Positions 19,702 to 28,941 of a DNA stretch of 64,000 nt are shown one piece after another. Position numbers and translations under genes: made by a program. The notes under the pieces are model-generated. The model did no database searches and was not told the DNA's origin. It worked only from the letters and a program-made list of their open reading frames with translations. The stretch is taken from the NCBI GenBank assembly GCA_025350055.1, contig JANXYK010000001.1, forward strand, positions 1 through 64,000, read 5' to 3'. Within the stretch, counting starts at the first letter, position 1; each line of letters opens with the position of its first letter. The DNA comes from Gammaproteobacteria bacterium (GTDB lineage Bacteria; Pseudomonadota; Gammaproteobacteria; Steroidobacterales; Steroidobacteraceae).

Positions 19702-21206
19702 TGGCAAGCAGCGCAGGTGCGCGCTGGTTGTGGCGAGCTGCAGCACTTGCGGCCGGCGCTCTGCAGACTTTCGCGTTCGCGCCCTTTGGCTGGTGGCCAC
19801 TGGCGATCCTGTGTCCGCTGTTCCTGATGTGGCTGTGGCGCGCGGCGGGGCCGCGCGCGGCGGCGGCGCTCGGCTTCTGGTTCGGCGCAGGATTGTTTGG
19901 CGCCGGTACCTGGTGGCTCTATATCTCGATCCATACCATCGCGGGGGCGCCACTCTGGCTGACGATGCTGCTGATCCTCGCGCTGGTGGCCTTGATGGCG
20001 GCCTACTACGCACTGCTCGGTGCCTGCAGCGCCTGGCTGCTGCCAGCTACGGGCGCCTGGCGATTGCTGGCCGGCCTGCCGGCGTTGTGGATGCTGTTCG
20101 AATGGTGGCGCGGCTGGTTCATCTCAGGCTTTCCGTGGTTGTCGCTGGGCTACAGCCTGATCGACAGTCCGCTGGCGGGCTTCGCACCGATCCTCGGTGT
20201 CTATGGACTCTCGGCGCTGGCGTTGTGGCAAGCGGGTGCGCTGCTCGCGATCTGGCGCGGCAGCCATCGGCAGCGCGCGATCGTACTCGCGCTCTCGACG
20301 GCGTTATGGGTCGGCGGCGTGCTGCTGCGTCAGGTGAACTGGACCACGCCGCGTGGCGCACCGGTGCCGGTGGCGATATTGCAGGGCGCGATTCCCCAAG
20401 ATGAAAAATGGCAGGTCGACAACCTCGAACCCACCAAGCTGCGTTACCGCGCGTTGAACGATCAGATCGGCAGCGCGCAGCTGGTGATCTGGCCCGAATC
20501 GGCGATCCCCGAGCTTGCCAATGAAATGGCGCGCTACCTGGCCGACATCCAGGCGAGCTCGCGCGGCCGCGGCGCCGATGTGCTGATGGGCGTGATGCGC
20601 CTGGCCGACAACGGCACCGATTACTACAACTCCATCCTGGCGCTGACCGGCGGAGTGGCCTTCTACGACAAGCGGCATCTGGTGCCCTATGCGGAATACC
20701 TGCCGGTACCGCCGTTCGTGCGCCGCTGGCTGCGCCTGATGAATCTGCCGTATTCCGATTTCACCTCGGGCAGCGAGCTGCAGGTACCGATGGAGGCGGC
20801 GGGGCTGCGCCTGGCGCCGACGGTCTGCTACGAGGACGGCTTTGGCAGCTCGCAGCTCGCGCTGGAGCGGCGCGCCGACGCGCTGGTGAATGTGACCAAC
20901 GATGCCTGGTTCGGGCGTTCGCCGGCCCGCTACCAGCACCTGCAGATCAGCCGCATGCGCTCGCTGGAGAGTGGGCGCTACCTGCTGCGCGCCGCCAACG
21001 ACGGGATTTCGGCCATTGTCGGCCCGCATGGCGAGGTGCTGGCCACGGCGCCGGAATTCGTGCCGGCGGTGCTCAGCGGAACCGTCGCGCCGATGGCTGG
21101 TCTATCTCCCTACGCACGGGCAGGCAACTGGCCGGTGCTGGCGCTGGCCTGGATACTCGTGGCCGGCGCTGGCTGGCGGCGCCGCACCTGCCCTGAACCA
21201 TCCTGA
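19701..21206 (+). CDS. lnt: apolipoprotein N-acyltransferase
   Basis: 501 residues. Lnt adds the third acyl chain to lipoproteins at the inner membrane. The N-terminal half has six or more membrane segments; the periplasmic nitrilase-like domain carries the triad Glu265 (VIWPESAIPE), Lys324 (YDKRHLVPY) and Cys376 (PTVCYEDGFG). One more membrane helix ends the protein. Several predicted lipoproteins in this window (9984, 21261, 25593, 27854) would be its substrates. Last gene of the miaB cluster. Confidence 0.97.
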   Translation: MASSAGARWLWRAAALAAGALQTFAFAPFGWWPLAILCPLFLMWLWRAAGPRAAAALGFWFGAGLFGAGTWWLYISIHTIAGAPLWLTMLLILALVALMAAYYALLGACSAWLLPATGAWRLLAGLPALWMLFEWWRGWFISGFPWLSLGYSLIDSPLAGFAPILGVYGLSALALWQAGALLAIWRGSHRQRAIVLALSTALWVGGVLLRQVNWTTPRGAPVPVAILQGAIPQDEKWQVDNLEPTKLRYRALNDQIGSAQLVIWPESAIPELANEMARYLADIQASSRGRGADVLMGVMRLADNGTDYYNSILALTGGVAFYDKRHLVPYAEYLPVPPFVRRWLRLMNLPYSDFTSGSELQVPMEAAGLRLAPTVCYEDGFGSSQLALERRADALVNVTNDAWFGRSPARYQHLQISRMRSLESGRYLLRAANDGISAIVGPHGEVLATAPEFVPAVLSGTVAPMAGLSPYARAGNWPVLALAWILVAGAGWRRRTCPEPS

Positions 21207-21219
21207 TCCGGCGATCAGG
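21202..21219. other. short perfect hairpin at the end of lnt
   Basis: CCTGATC, loop CGGC, GATCAGG: a 7-bp perfect stem overlapping the lnt stop codon. No T-tract follows, so it is not a typical intrinsic terminator. A TATGAT hexamer directly follows at 21221-21226 and could be a -10 element for the protease gene. Confidence 0.4.
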
Positions 21220-21260
21220 CTATGATCCAGAAACCGATAACCGAGTGGAGCGATTTGAAT

Positions 21261-22787
21261 ATGTCATCTAATTTTGCAGCCACGCCCCGACTGATCGGAG
21301 CGGTACTGATCCTCACGCTGCTCTCTGCCTGTGCCCCGCAGTCCTCGAGCGCGGCCTCGCCGCAGAGCGCAACCGCCGCCAGTGCGGCCGCCAGCGCTGC
21401 GCCGCTCGCGCCGGCCGCCGCCGAACGCGCGCCCAGCGCGCTGGTGCGCGGGCTCCCGGATTTCGCGGGTCTGGTCGAGCTGGTGGGCCCGGCAGTGGTC
21501 AACGTCACGGTGATCGAAAAGCGGCAGCGCAATCCGGCGCCGCGTTTTGGCGGCCAGGGCAGTGACGATGAGGATCCGTTCAGCGATTTCTTCCGCCAGT
21601 TCCAGGGCCAGCCGCGTGACAACGGGCCGCGCGACAACACGCCGGAAGAGGGCGTGGGCTCGGGCTTCATCGTCTCGAGCGATGGCTACATCCTCACCAA
21701 TACGCATGTGGTCGACAACGCCACGCGCGTGATCGTGCGGCTCACCGACCGGCGTGAGTTCCAGGCCAAGGTGGTCGGCAGCGACGACAAATCCGATGTC
21801 GCGCTGCTGAAGATCGAAGCCCGGAACCTGCCGACCGTGAAGATCGGCGACCCGACCCGGTTGCGGCCGGGCGAGTGGGTGGTGGCGATCGGCTCGCCGT
21901 TCAACTTCCAGAACAGCGTCACCGCCGGCATCGTCAGCGCGCTGGGGCGCGAGGTGCCCAACGCCACCAACTACAATTACGTCAATTTCATCCAGACCGA
22001 TGTGGCCGTGAATCCGGGCAACTCCGGTGGCCCGCTGTTCAACATGTACGGCGAAGTGGTCGGCATCAATTCGCAGATCTACAGCAATACTGGCAGCTAC
22101 GCGGGCCTGTCGTTCGCGATCCCGATCGACATTGCCAACAACGTGCGCGAGCAGCTGGCGGCCACGGGTCATGTGACGCGCGGGCGCATCGGCGTCGGCA
22201 TCCAGCCGGTGACCGCGGCGCTGGCCGAGAGCTATGGCCTGGATCGGCCGCGCGGCGCGGCGGTCAGTAGCATCGATGAGGGCGGTCCGGCCGACAAGGC
22301 GGGCCTGAAGCTCGAGGATGTGGTCCTGAGCGTGAACGGCCGCAAGGTGGAGCGTTCCTCCGAAGTGCCGGCGCTGATCGCGGCGATCCGTCCGGGCGCG
22401 ACGGCCGAGCTGGAAGTCTGGCGCGGCAAGGGCATCAAGCACATCAATGTCGTGGTCGATGAGCTCAAGGACAAGGCCACGGTAGCCAAGGCGCGCGGGA
22501 GCGGTGGTGGCAGCGACAAGCTCGAGAAACTGGGCCTGAGCGTGCGTGAGCTCAGCGCGCAGGAAAAGACGCAGCTGAAGACCAACGGCAGCATCGTGGT
22601 GACCGACACCGATGGTCCGGCGGCCGAGGCCGGCCTGCGCAGTGGCGATGTGATCCTGGGCGCCAACCGCACCGCGGTGAATTCCATCGCGCAGCTGCGC
22701 GAGGCCGTCAAGGAAGCCGGGCGTGCGATCGCCCTGCTGGTGCAGAGCAACCGGCAGCAGCGCATCGTGACCATCCAGATCGACTGA
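21261..22787 (+). CDS. DegP/MucD-type serine endoprotease with lipobox
   Basis: 508 residues from the ATG at 21261 (preceded by GAGTGGAG); an in-frame ATG at 21222 is less likely. HtrA family: a trypsin-like domain with His149 ([10 protein letters not shown]), Asp179 ([10 protein letters not shown]) and Ser255 ([10 protein letters not shown]), then two PDZ domains (from about residues 310 and 420). It degrades misfolded envelope proteins. Unusually the signal sequence ends LLSAC, a lipobox, so the enzyme may be membrane-anchored through Cys25 instead of freely periplasmic. No neighbouring rseP or sigma-E gene is visible. Confidence 0.93.
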   Translation: MSSNFAATPRLIGAVLILTLLSACAPQSSSAASPQSATAASAAASAAPLAPAAAERAPSALVRGLPDFAGLVELVGPAVVNVTVIEKRQRNPAPRFGGQGSDDEDPFSDFFRQFQGQPRDNGPRDNTPEEGVGSGFIVSSDGYILTNTHVVDNATRVIVRLTDRREFQAKVVGSDDKSDVALLKIEARNLPTVKIGDPTRLRPGEWVVAIGSPFNFQNSVTAGIVSALGREVPNATNYNYVNFIQTDVAVNPGNSGGPLFNMYGEVVGINSQIYSNTGSYAGLSFAIPIDIANNVREQLAATGHVTRGRIGVGIQPVTAALAESYGLDRPRGAAVSSIDEGGPADKAGLKLEDVVLSVNGRKVERSSEVPALIAAIRPGATAELEVWRGKGIKHINVVVDELKDKATVAKARGSGGGSDKLEKLGLSVRELSAQEKTQLKTNGSIVVTDTDGPAAEAGLRSGDVILGANRTAVNSIAQLREAVKEAGRAIALLVQSNRQQRIVTIQID

Positions 22788-22929
22788 GCCCAGACCGACT
22801 AAGCAATCGCGGATCCAGCGGGCGCGCAGCGCGATATCCCCACGCGCTGCGCCGCGTCAAGGGGCGCCCGCCTCGTGTATCCTTCAGGGTTCGAACCCGC
22901 GCGGCAGTGCGCGGCTGACTTTGAGCCCC

Positions 22930-25593
22930 ATGCAAGAACGCTACGATCCGGCGCAGGTTGAGCGCGCCGCCCAGGACTACTGGGACACCCACGCCAGTTT
23001 CGCCGCGCGCGAGGACAGCTCGCGCGCCAAGTACTACTGCCTGTCGATGTTCCCGTACCCCTCGGGCCGCCTGCACATGGGGCATGTGCGCAACTACACC
23101 ATCGGCGACGTGCTGGCGCGCTTCATGCGCATGCAGGGCAGCAACGTGTTGCAGCCGATGGGCTGGGATGCCTTCGGCCTGCCAGCCGAGAATGCCGCGA
23201 TCGCCAACGGCGTGCCGCCGGCGCGCTGGACGCGCGACAACATCGCCTACATGAAGAAGCAGCTGCAGGCGCTGGGCTTTGGCCTCGACTGGCGGCGCGA
23301 AGTGGCGACCTGCGATCCGGACTACTACCGCTGGAACCAGTGGCTGTTCCTGCGCATGCGCGAGCGCGGCATCGCCTACAAGCGCACGGGCGTCGTGAAC
23401 TGGGATCCCATCGACAAGACGGTGCTCGCCAACGAACAGGTGATCGACGGACGCGGCTGGCGCACCGGCGCACTGGTGGAGAAGCGCGAAATCCCGATGT
23501 ACTACCTGCGCATCACGGCCTATGCCGATGAGTTGCTCGCAGGGCTCGAGACGCTGAGCGCCTGGCCCGAGCGCGTGCGCACGATGCAGGCCAACTGGCT
23601 AGGGCGTAGCGAGGGCTGCGATGTCGCGTTTCCGTACGCGGACGATACGGTCGCGGCGCTGGCGAAAGCGGGCGCGGTCAATGCCGGCGCGGCGGGCACG
23701 AACACTGCGGCGCTGAAGGTGTACACCACGCGCGTCGACACGCTCTTCGGCGTGACCTTCGTGGCGATTTCCGCCGAGCATCCGCTGGCCAACGTCGCGG
23801 CGGCAAGCAATCCGAAGTTCGCCGGCTTCGTGGCCGAGTGCCGGCGCGGCAGCACCATGGAAGCGGATCTCGCGGTGATGGAAAAGCGCGGCATGGCCAC
23901 GGGCCTGCATGTGCGCCATCCGCTCAGCGGCGAGCCCATCGAAGTGTGGGTCGCCAACTACGTGCTGATGGCTTACGGCGAGGGCGCGGTGATGGGCGTG
24001 CCGGCACACGATGAGCGCGATTTCGAATTCGCACAGCGCCATGGGCTCGCGATCCGTACCGTGATCCGTTCAGCCACTGATGGCTACAGCGAAGTCGGCG
24101 CGCAGTGGGAGCCGCAGTACGCCGAGGATGGCATCACGGTGAATTCCGCGGAATTCTCCGGCATTGCCAGCGCCAGCGCGCTCAAGACCATTGCCGCCGC
24201 GCTGCAGGCGCGCCAGCTCGGCGAGCCGCGCGTGCAATGGCGACTGCGCGACTGGGGCATCTCGCGCCAGCGCTACTGGGGTTGCCCGATTCCGCTGGTG
24301 CATTGCCCGACGTGCGGCGAAGTGGCGGTGCCCGACCAAGACCTGCCCGTGCGCCTGCCCGAAGATCTGGTGCCCGACGGTACCGGCAATCCGCTCGCCA
24401 AGCACGCGGCCTTCCTCGAATGCCGCTGCCCCAAGTGCGGCGGCGCGGCGCGCCGCGAAACCGACACGATGGACACCTTCGTCGATTCCTCCTGGTATTT
24501 CCTGCGCTATGCGAGCAGCGACGCGGCGGCGGTGCCGGTCGATGAGCGCGTGCAATACTGGTTGCCCGTCGATCAATACATCGGCGGCATCGAGCACGCG
24601 ATCCTGCATCTGCTGTATTCGCGCTTCTGGACGCGCGCGATGCGCGACATGGAGCTGCTCAAGCTCGATGAGCCCTTCAAGGCGCTGCTGACGCAGGGCA
24701 TGGTGCTCAATCACATCTACTACCGGCAACCGGGCGCTGGCCGGCGCCAGTTCTTGAACCCTGCCGATGTGGAAGTGAAATTCGATGCCGCCGGCGCGCG
24801 CATCGGCGCCGTGCTGATCGAGGACGGGCAGGCGGTCGAGTATGGCGGCCTCGGCACCATGTCGAAGTCGAAGAACAACGGCGTTGATCCTCAGGGCCTG
24901 GTGGAAGAGTACGGCGCCGATACCGCGCGACTGTTCACGATGTTCGCCGCGCCACCGGAGCAGACGCTCGAGTGGTCGGAAGATGGCGTGCAGGGGCAAT
25001 CACGCTTCCTGCGCCGGCTGTGGAAGGCGGTGTATGACCATGCGGTGGAAGGTCCGCTGCCGGCGCCCTTGAGCGCTGCGCAGATCTCGGCGCTCGGCAG
25101 CGAGGCCGCGGCGCTGCGGCGCATGACGCACCAGACGCTCTCGCGCGTCACGGGCGACATCGGCCGCCGGCGCGTGTTCAACACGGCAATCGCCGCGGTG
25201 ATGGAACTGCTGAATGCAGTGGCACGCTTTCCGGCCGCTGATCTCGTTGCGCGCGCCGTGCGCCACGAAGCCCTCGAGATGGCGGTGCTATGCCTCTCGC
25301 CGATTGTGCCGCACATCTGTCACGCACTATGGTTCGAGCTTGGCCACAAGCGCGCGCTGATCGACGAGCCCTGGCCGACTCCCGATGCGGCCGCGCTTGA
25401 ACAGCAGACGGTGGAACTGATCGTGCAGGTGAACGGCAAACTGCGCGGCCGCGTGCAGGTGCCGGCCGGCGCCGACCAGGCCACGGCCAGCGCCGCGGCA
25501 CTGGCCGATGCCGCGGTCCAGCGTTTCGTGGGCGAAGCGACGCCGCGGCGCGTGGTCTATGTGCCGGGCAAGCTCGTGAACATCGTGCTCTGA
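22930..25593 (+). CDS. leuS: leucyl-tRNA synthetase
   Basis: 887 residues from the ATG at 22930; a TTG lies nine bases upstream. The class I signature HMGH is in [18 protein letters not shown] and the KMSKS loop is TMSKSKNNG near residue 647. The CP1 editing domain contains the threonine-rich [15 protein letters not shown] and [14 protein letters not shown] zinc-ribbon cysteine set (CPTCGE, CPKCGG) is in the middle. It charges tRNA-Leu. Its last base overlaps the lptE ATG, the conserved leuS-lptE junction. Confidence 0.98.
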   Translation: MQERYDPAQVERAAQDYWDTHASFAAREDSSRAKYYCLSMFPYPSGRLHMGHVRNYTIGDVLARFMRMQGSNVLQPMGWDAFGLPAENAAIANGVPPARWTRDNIAYMKKQLQALGFGLDWRREVATCDPDYYRWNQWLFLRMRERGIAYKRTGVVNWDPIDKTVLANEQVIDGRGWRTGALVEKREIPMYYLRITAYADELLAGLETLSAWPERVRTMQANWLGRSEGCDVAFPYADDTVAALAKAGAVNAGAAGTNTAALKVYTTRVDTLFGVTFVAISAEHPLANVAAASNPKFAGFVAECRRGSTMEADLAVMEKRGMATGLHVRHPLSGEPIEVWVANYVLMAYGEGAVMGVPAHDERDFEFAQRHGLAIRTVIRSATDGYSEVGAQWEPQYAEDGITVNSAEFSGIASASALKTIAAALQARQLGEPRVQWRLRDWGISRQRYWGCPIPLVHCPTCGEVAVPDQDLPVRLPEDLVPDGTGNPLAKHAAFLECRCPKCGGAARRETDTMDTFVDSSWYFLRYASSDAAAVPVDERVQYWLPVDQYIGGIEHAILHLLYSRFWTRAMRDMELLKLDEPFKALLTQGMVLNHIYYRQPGAGRRQFLNPADVEVKFDAAGARIGAVLIEDGQAVEYGGLGTMSKSKNNGVDPQGLVEEYGADTARLFTMFAAPPEQTLEWSEDGVQGQSRFLRRLWKAVYDHAVEGPLPAPLSAAQISALGSEAAALRRMTHQTLSRVTGDIGRRRVFNTAIAAVMELLNAVARFPAADLVARAVRHEALEMAVLCLSPIVPHICHALWFELGHKRALIDEPWPTPDAAALEQQTVELIVQVNGKLRGRVQVPAGADQATASAAALADAAVQRFVGEATPRRVVYVPGKLVNIVL

Positions 25594-26099
25594 TGACGCG
25601 CGCGCGCCGCAAGCTTGCGTTGGTGGCGGTTGCCGGTGCCTGGCTGATCGTAAGCGCCGCGCTCAGCGGCTGCGGCTTCCACCTCGAAGGCAGTGACAAG
25701 TTGCCGCGCAGCTTCGCCAGCGCGCGCGTCGACGCTGTGGATGCGCAGAGCGATTTCTGCCACGGCCTGCGCGCCGCATTGCTCGCCACCGGCGCGCGTC
25801 TCGATGAGGATGTGCCGGGCGCCGCGACCATTCGCATCCTCGAAGACAGCACTTCGGAGCGGGTGCTGTCGGTGTCCGGGTTCAACATCCCCACGGCTTT
25901 CGAGCTCAGCTATCGCGTGCGCGTGGCGGTCGAGTCGCAGGGGAAAGAGCTGATGGCGTCCGAAGAGCATGTGCTGACGCGTGAATACAGCTTCGATCAG
26001 CGGACGCTCCTGGCCAAGGAGCGCGAGCGCGAAGTGCTCACGCAGGCGTTGGCCGATGACCTCGTGGCCCTGCTGATGCGGCGCTTCGCGGCGCTGTAG
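25593..26099 (+). CDS. lptE: LPS-assembly lipoprotein LptE
   Basis: 168 residues. The signal peptide ends in lipobox LSGC, then GFHLEGSDKLPRSF, the typical LptE beginning. The middle part ELSYRVRVAVESQGKELM and EHVLTREYSFD fit the family. LptE plugs the LptD barrel in the outer membrane and helps insert LPS. It directly follows leuS. In related bacteria holA comes next; here holA is about 8 kb away at 34135. Confidence 0.92.
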   Translation: MTRARRKLALVAVAGAWLIVSAALSGCGFHLEGSDKLPRSFASARVDAVDAQSDFCHGLRAALLATGARLDEDVPGAATIRILEDSTSERVLSVSGFNIPTAFELSYRVRVAVESQGKELMASEEHVLTREYSFDQRTLLAKEREREVLTQALADDLVALLMRRFAAL

Positions 26100-26146
26100 G
26101 CGGTGCAGTTCGAGTCGCGCCGGGCCAAGTCGTAGACTCGGGTCCC

Positions 26147-26770
26147 ATGTTCAATGAGCGACCAGCGCCCCTGCGGACATCCTGGCATCAGGCGTTACGT
26201 ACCTGGCCTTTTCTCCTCACGCTGCTGCTGGTCCCCGCCGTAATTGGTGCGGCAAATTTCACGGACTGGTGCGCACCCCAGGCCAGACTGAGATATGGCG
26301 TCATTGTAATGAAGCGGGTGGAGGAGATCCGGCCGGTACGCCGCGACAGCCCCATGAGATACCTGAATATCAGTGACGATGAAACCAGGGAAGTTGACAG
26401 CGCCGCAGCCGAGTATACGGGTACCGAGTGGATCAACATCGGCACGGTCGTTACCGGGTGCCCGTGTGAAGATGGCGACGGCTGCACCGACCAGGTCTGG
26501 GTACAAACACGCAAGGAACAGGGCGCCATCGGCTTGCCGTTGTCGAAGGTGGATTGGCACTGGCAAATTGGCTATGTGCAGCGCTGCTGGCTGCGGCACG
26601 AGGAGCTCCTCGAGCAGCGGGCTCGTGTACCCAGAACCGCTGAATATAAGGCGTTTCAGGAGGCGGTCGACCAGCAGATCGAATTCCTTTCGCCTTGCGG
26701 CTTGGACAAGAAAGCCCTGGCAGAGTCGGCCTACAAGGTACTTCCCTCGTGCCTGCGCGAGAGTAGATGA
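26147..26770 (+). CDS. hypothetical cysteine-containing secreted or membrane-anchored protein
   Basis: 207 residues. One hydrophobic segment lies near the N-terminus (TWPFLLTLLLVPAVIGAA, about residues 19-36) preceded by positive charge, so the rest is predicted to be periplasmic. The exported part holds a compact cysteine cluster GCPCEDGDGC near residue 105 and further cysteines near residues 42, 145, 183 and 202. No family is recognised. It is the first gene of the segment separating lptE from holA. Confidence 0.55.
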   Translation: MFNERPAPLRTSWHQALRTWPFLLTLLLVPAVIGAANFTDWCAPQARLRYGVIVMKRVEEIRPVRRDSPMRYLNISDDETREVDSAAAEYTGTEWINIGTVVTGCPCEDGDGCTDQVWVQTRKEQGAIGLPLSKVDWHWQIGYVQRCWLRHEELLEQRARVPRTAEYKAFQEAVDQQIEFLSPCGLDKKALAESAYKVLPSCLRESR

Positions 26771-26802
26771 CAGGAATGCGGATTGCGCAGCGTCCGTCGC
26801 GC

Positions 26803-27699
26803 TCAGCCGCACATCGCCCACTGCAGCCACCACTGGTAGTGCGCTTGGCGCCGCCAGCCCGCGGCTTCGAAGGCGCGCGCCGCCCCATCCTGGCGAAACA
26901 CCGGCAAGGTCTTGAGTGCGGCGTTCGGATACTGCGCGCGCAACGTGGCGAGCAGTTGCACGGCGCCGCGCTGCTCCGGATCGCGATCGACCAGGCTCCA
27001 CACCCTGAGTTTGACCCCCGCCACGGTCTCGAACACCAGTTGCGCGCGCTCGCAGCGCCAGGCCTGAACTGAGCGGCGTCGCGGCAGGGCTGCGGCGCTG
27101 ACCGGCCATGGTAATTCCTGCGGATCCAGCGCATCGAGATCGTGCAGCCACTCGAGCGCTTCGGGCGCCGATACGCTAGTAACCATTGGATCATCCGCGC
27201 CTTCACCCGCTGCGTGTGCGTCGCGCCCGGGTTCCTCGCCCGCGTGCGAGAAACCGTACAGGCGCCCCAGCGGCTTGAAGCCGCGCGCCCAGCAGGCCTT
27301 CATTGCCGAATGATTCTGCGCGACGACCTCGAGTTCCACCGAGATTTCGCGCCGCGCATTGGCGCCGGCCAGTACTTCATCGAGCAGCCTGGCCGCGAAG
27401 CCGCGGCCGCGCTGGCTGGGCACGGTGCCGAACAGCGCAATACGCGTGCGCAGATGTGGTCGCGGCGTCAGCAGTGCAAAGGCCAGGATTTCATTCGCTC
27501 GTTGCAGCAGTGTACTGAGGCCGAGGTCCACGCCGCGCTCGCGCAGGTAAGTGGGCCACTTCGCCGCGTCGATCGCGGCTGTGTGCTCGCCGGCGCAGGC
27601 TGCATTGACCGCGCAACGCAGGCTCTCGGCCGACACCGCGTCGGCGGGCAACAGCCGCGCCAGATTGCGCCACGTAATACTTTCCTCGCGAGCACTCAA
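26803..27699 (-). CDS. tandem GNAT-like acetyltransferase
   Basis: About 298 residues from a TTG at 27699 preceded by a strong GGGAGGG site; an ATG at 27741 would add 14 residues. The first half has a clear GNAT core: RIALFGTVPSQRGRGFAARL, then NHSAMKACWARGFKPLGRLYGF. The second half repeats a weaker GNAT-like pattern (LLATLRAQYPNAALK, AARAFEAAGWRRQAHYQWWL) without an obvious acetyl-CoA loop, like MshD-type double GNAT proteins. The open frame continues far upstream but that part is antisense to sodC. Substrate unknown. Confidence 0.7.
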   Translation of the reverse strand: MSAREESITWRNLARLLPADAVSAESLRCAVNAACAGEHTAAIDAAKWPTYLRERGVDLGLSTLLQRANEILAFALLTPRPHLRTRIALFGTVPSQRGRGFAARLLDEVLAGANARREISVELEVVAQNHSAMKACWARGFKPLGRLYGFSHAGEEPGRDAHAAGEGADDPMVTSVSAPEALEWLHDLDALDPQELPWPVSAAALPRRRSVQAWRCERAQLVFETVAGVKLRVWSLVDRDPEQRGAVQLLATLRAQYPNAALKTLPVFRQDGAARAFEAAGWRRQAHYQWWLQWAMCG

Positions 27700-27853
27700 G
27701 CCCGGCCCTCCCTGGTCTTCATACTTTTTATTGCGGCCCATGTGTACACGCACGTGCCGATGGCGACAATTGTGCCCGGGATTTCTGTAATACTGTAGCT
27801 CCATGATGGGCCCGAGATGGGCAATAGTGTCCGCATAGCTTAAGGAGATTCGC

Positions 27854-28369
27854 ATGCACGCGATCCGCATCCTCTTGACAATCGGTGTAGGCATTGGCGC
27901 ACTCATCGGTTGCAGCTCCGGTCCCAAGCCGCATGCCGCGACCATCACGCTCGAGTCGAAATCGGGCAGCACCATCACCGGTTCGATGAAGTTGACAGAA
28001 CATCGCGGCGAAGTGCGCCTGCGCGGTTCGATCAGCGGCCTCGAGATGTACTCCGAGCACGGCTTCCACATCCACGAGAAGGGCGATTGCTCCGCGGCCG
28101 ATGCCAGCAGCGCCGGCGGGCACTTCAATCCGGGCGGCACGGCGCATGGCGCCGCGAACGGCGCTGTCCACCATGCGGGCGACCTGCCGAGCCTCAGGGC
28201 CGATGCGCATGGCGTGGCCACCATCGATGCCGTGGTCCCGGGTGTGACGCTGGGTGATGGCCCGACCAGCATCAAGGCGCGGAGCCTCGTGGTGCACGGC
28301 AAACCCGATGACTACACGACGCAGCCCTCGGGCAATTCCGGCCCGCGCGTGGCCTGCGGCGTGATCTGA
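27854..28369 (+). CDS. sodC: Cu/Zn superoxide dismutase (lipoprotein type)
   Basis: 171 residues. The signal peptide ends in a lipobox, LIGC (Cys20), so it is probably lipid-anchored. Copper and zinc ligands are in GFHIHEKGDC, GGHFNPGG, HHAGDLPSL and the C-terminal VVHGKPDDYT; the structural disulfide pairs Cys in KGDC with VACGVI. It converts superoxide to peroxide and oxygen in the envelope. TAAGGAG gives a strong ribosome binding site. It appears monocistronic. Confidence 0.95.
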   Translation: MHAIRILLTIGVGIGALIGCSSGPKPHAATITLESKSGSTITGSMKLTEHRGEVRLRGSISGLEMYSEHGFHIHEKGDCSAADASSAGGHFNPGGTAHGAANGAVHHAGDLPSLRADAHGVATIDAVVPGVTLGDGPTSIKARSLVVHGKPDDYTTQPSGNSGPRVACGVI

Positions 28370-28402
28370 AGCGCCGCCGGGCGAGGGCTGCCGGCACCGC
28401 CC

Positions 28403-28888
28403 ATGCTGCTCCTGGCCGAGAGCGACGGCAGTGCGGTCGCGCGCCTGCTGGCGCGCTATGGGCTCGATCTGCGGCTGGTCGCGCCTGACCAGGAGATCCC
28501 CGGTTCCTACTGGGGCGAGAGCGAGGCGGGGCTGCAGGGCAACACGCTGCTGGCGCGCCCCGATACGCCGCTGCATTCGATCCTGCACGAGGCCGCGCAC
28601 TACATCTGCATGACGCCCGAGCGCCGCGTGGGCCTGGATCGCGATGCCGGCGGTGACGATCCGGAAGAAAACGCGGTCTGTTACCTGCAGGTGCTGCTGG
28701 CCGACGCCGTACGCGATTACGGCCGCGCGGCCACCTGGCGCGACATGGACGAGTGGGGCTACAGCTTCAGGCTGGGCAGCGCCCAGCGCTGGTTCGAGAC
28801 CGATGCCGCGGATGCGCGTGCCTGGCTGCTGGAGGCCGGTATCATGACGCTGGCCGGCGTGCCCAGCGGCGCGTTGCGCGAGCGCTAG
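28403..28888 (+). CDS. conserved protein with zincin-like HEAAH motif
   Basis: 161 residues, no signal peptide. The sequence LHSILHEAAHYICM contains HExxH, the zinc-binding and catalytic motif of zincin peptidases. DDPEENAVCYLQVLLAD about 25 residues later could supply the third zinc ligand, as in ImmA/IrrE-like proteins. The N-terminal LLAESDGSAVARLLARYGLDL suggests an alpha/beta segment. It may be a small intracellular metallopeptidase, but no named family or substrate is assigned. It starts 33 bases after sodC. Confidence 0.6.
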   Translation: MLLLAESDGSAVARLLARYGLDLRLVAPDQEIPGSYWGESEAGLQGNTLLARPDTPLHSILHEAAHYICMTPERRVGLDRDAGGDDPEENAVCYLQVLLADAVRDYGRAATWRDMDEWGYSFRLGSAQRWFETDAADARAWLLEAGIMTLAGVPSGALRER

Positions 28889-28941
28889 GGGAGCCACTAG
28901 ACTGCCCGACGCCTTCGACGATCCAGGATCCATTCAAGCCC

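Noticed and set aside
27700-28302. Upstream extension of the double-GNAT frame on the minus strand
   Set aside because: It lies opposite sodC, whose copper and zinc motifs are unmistakable; a TTG with strong binding site at 27699 gives a sensible start.
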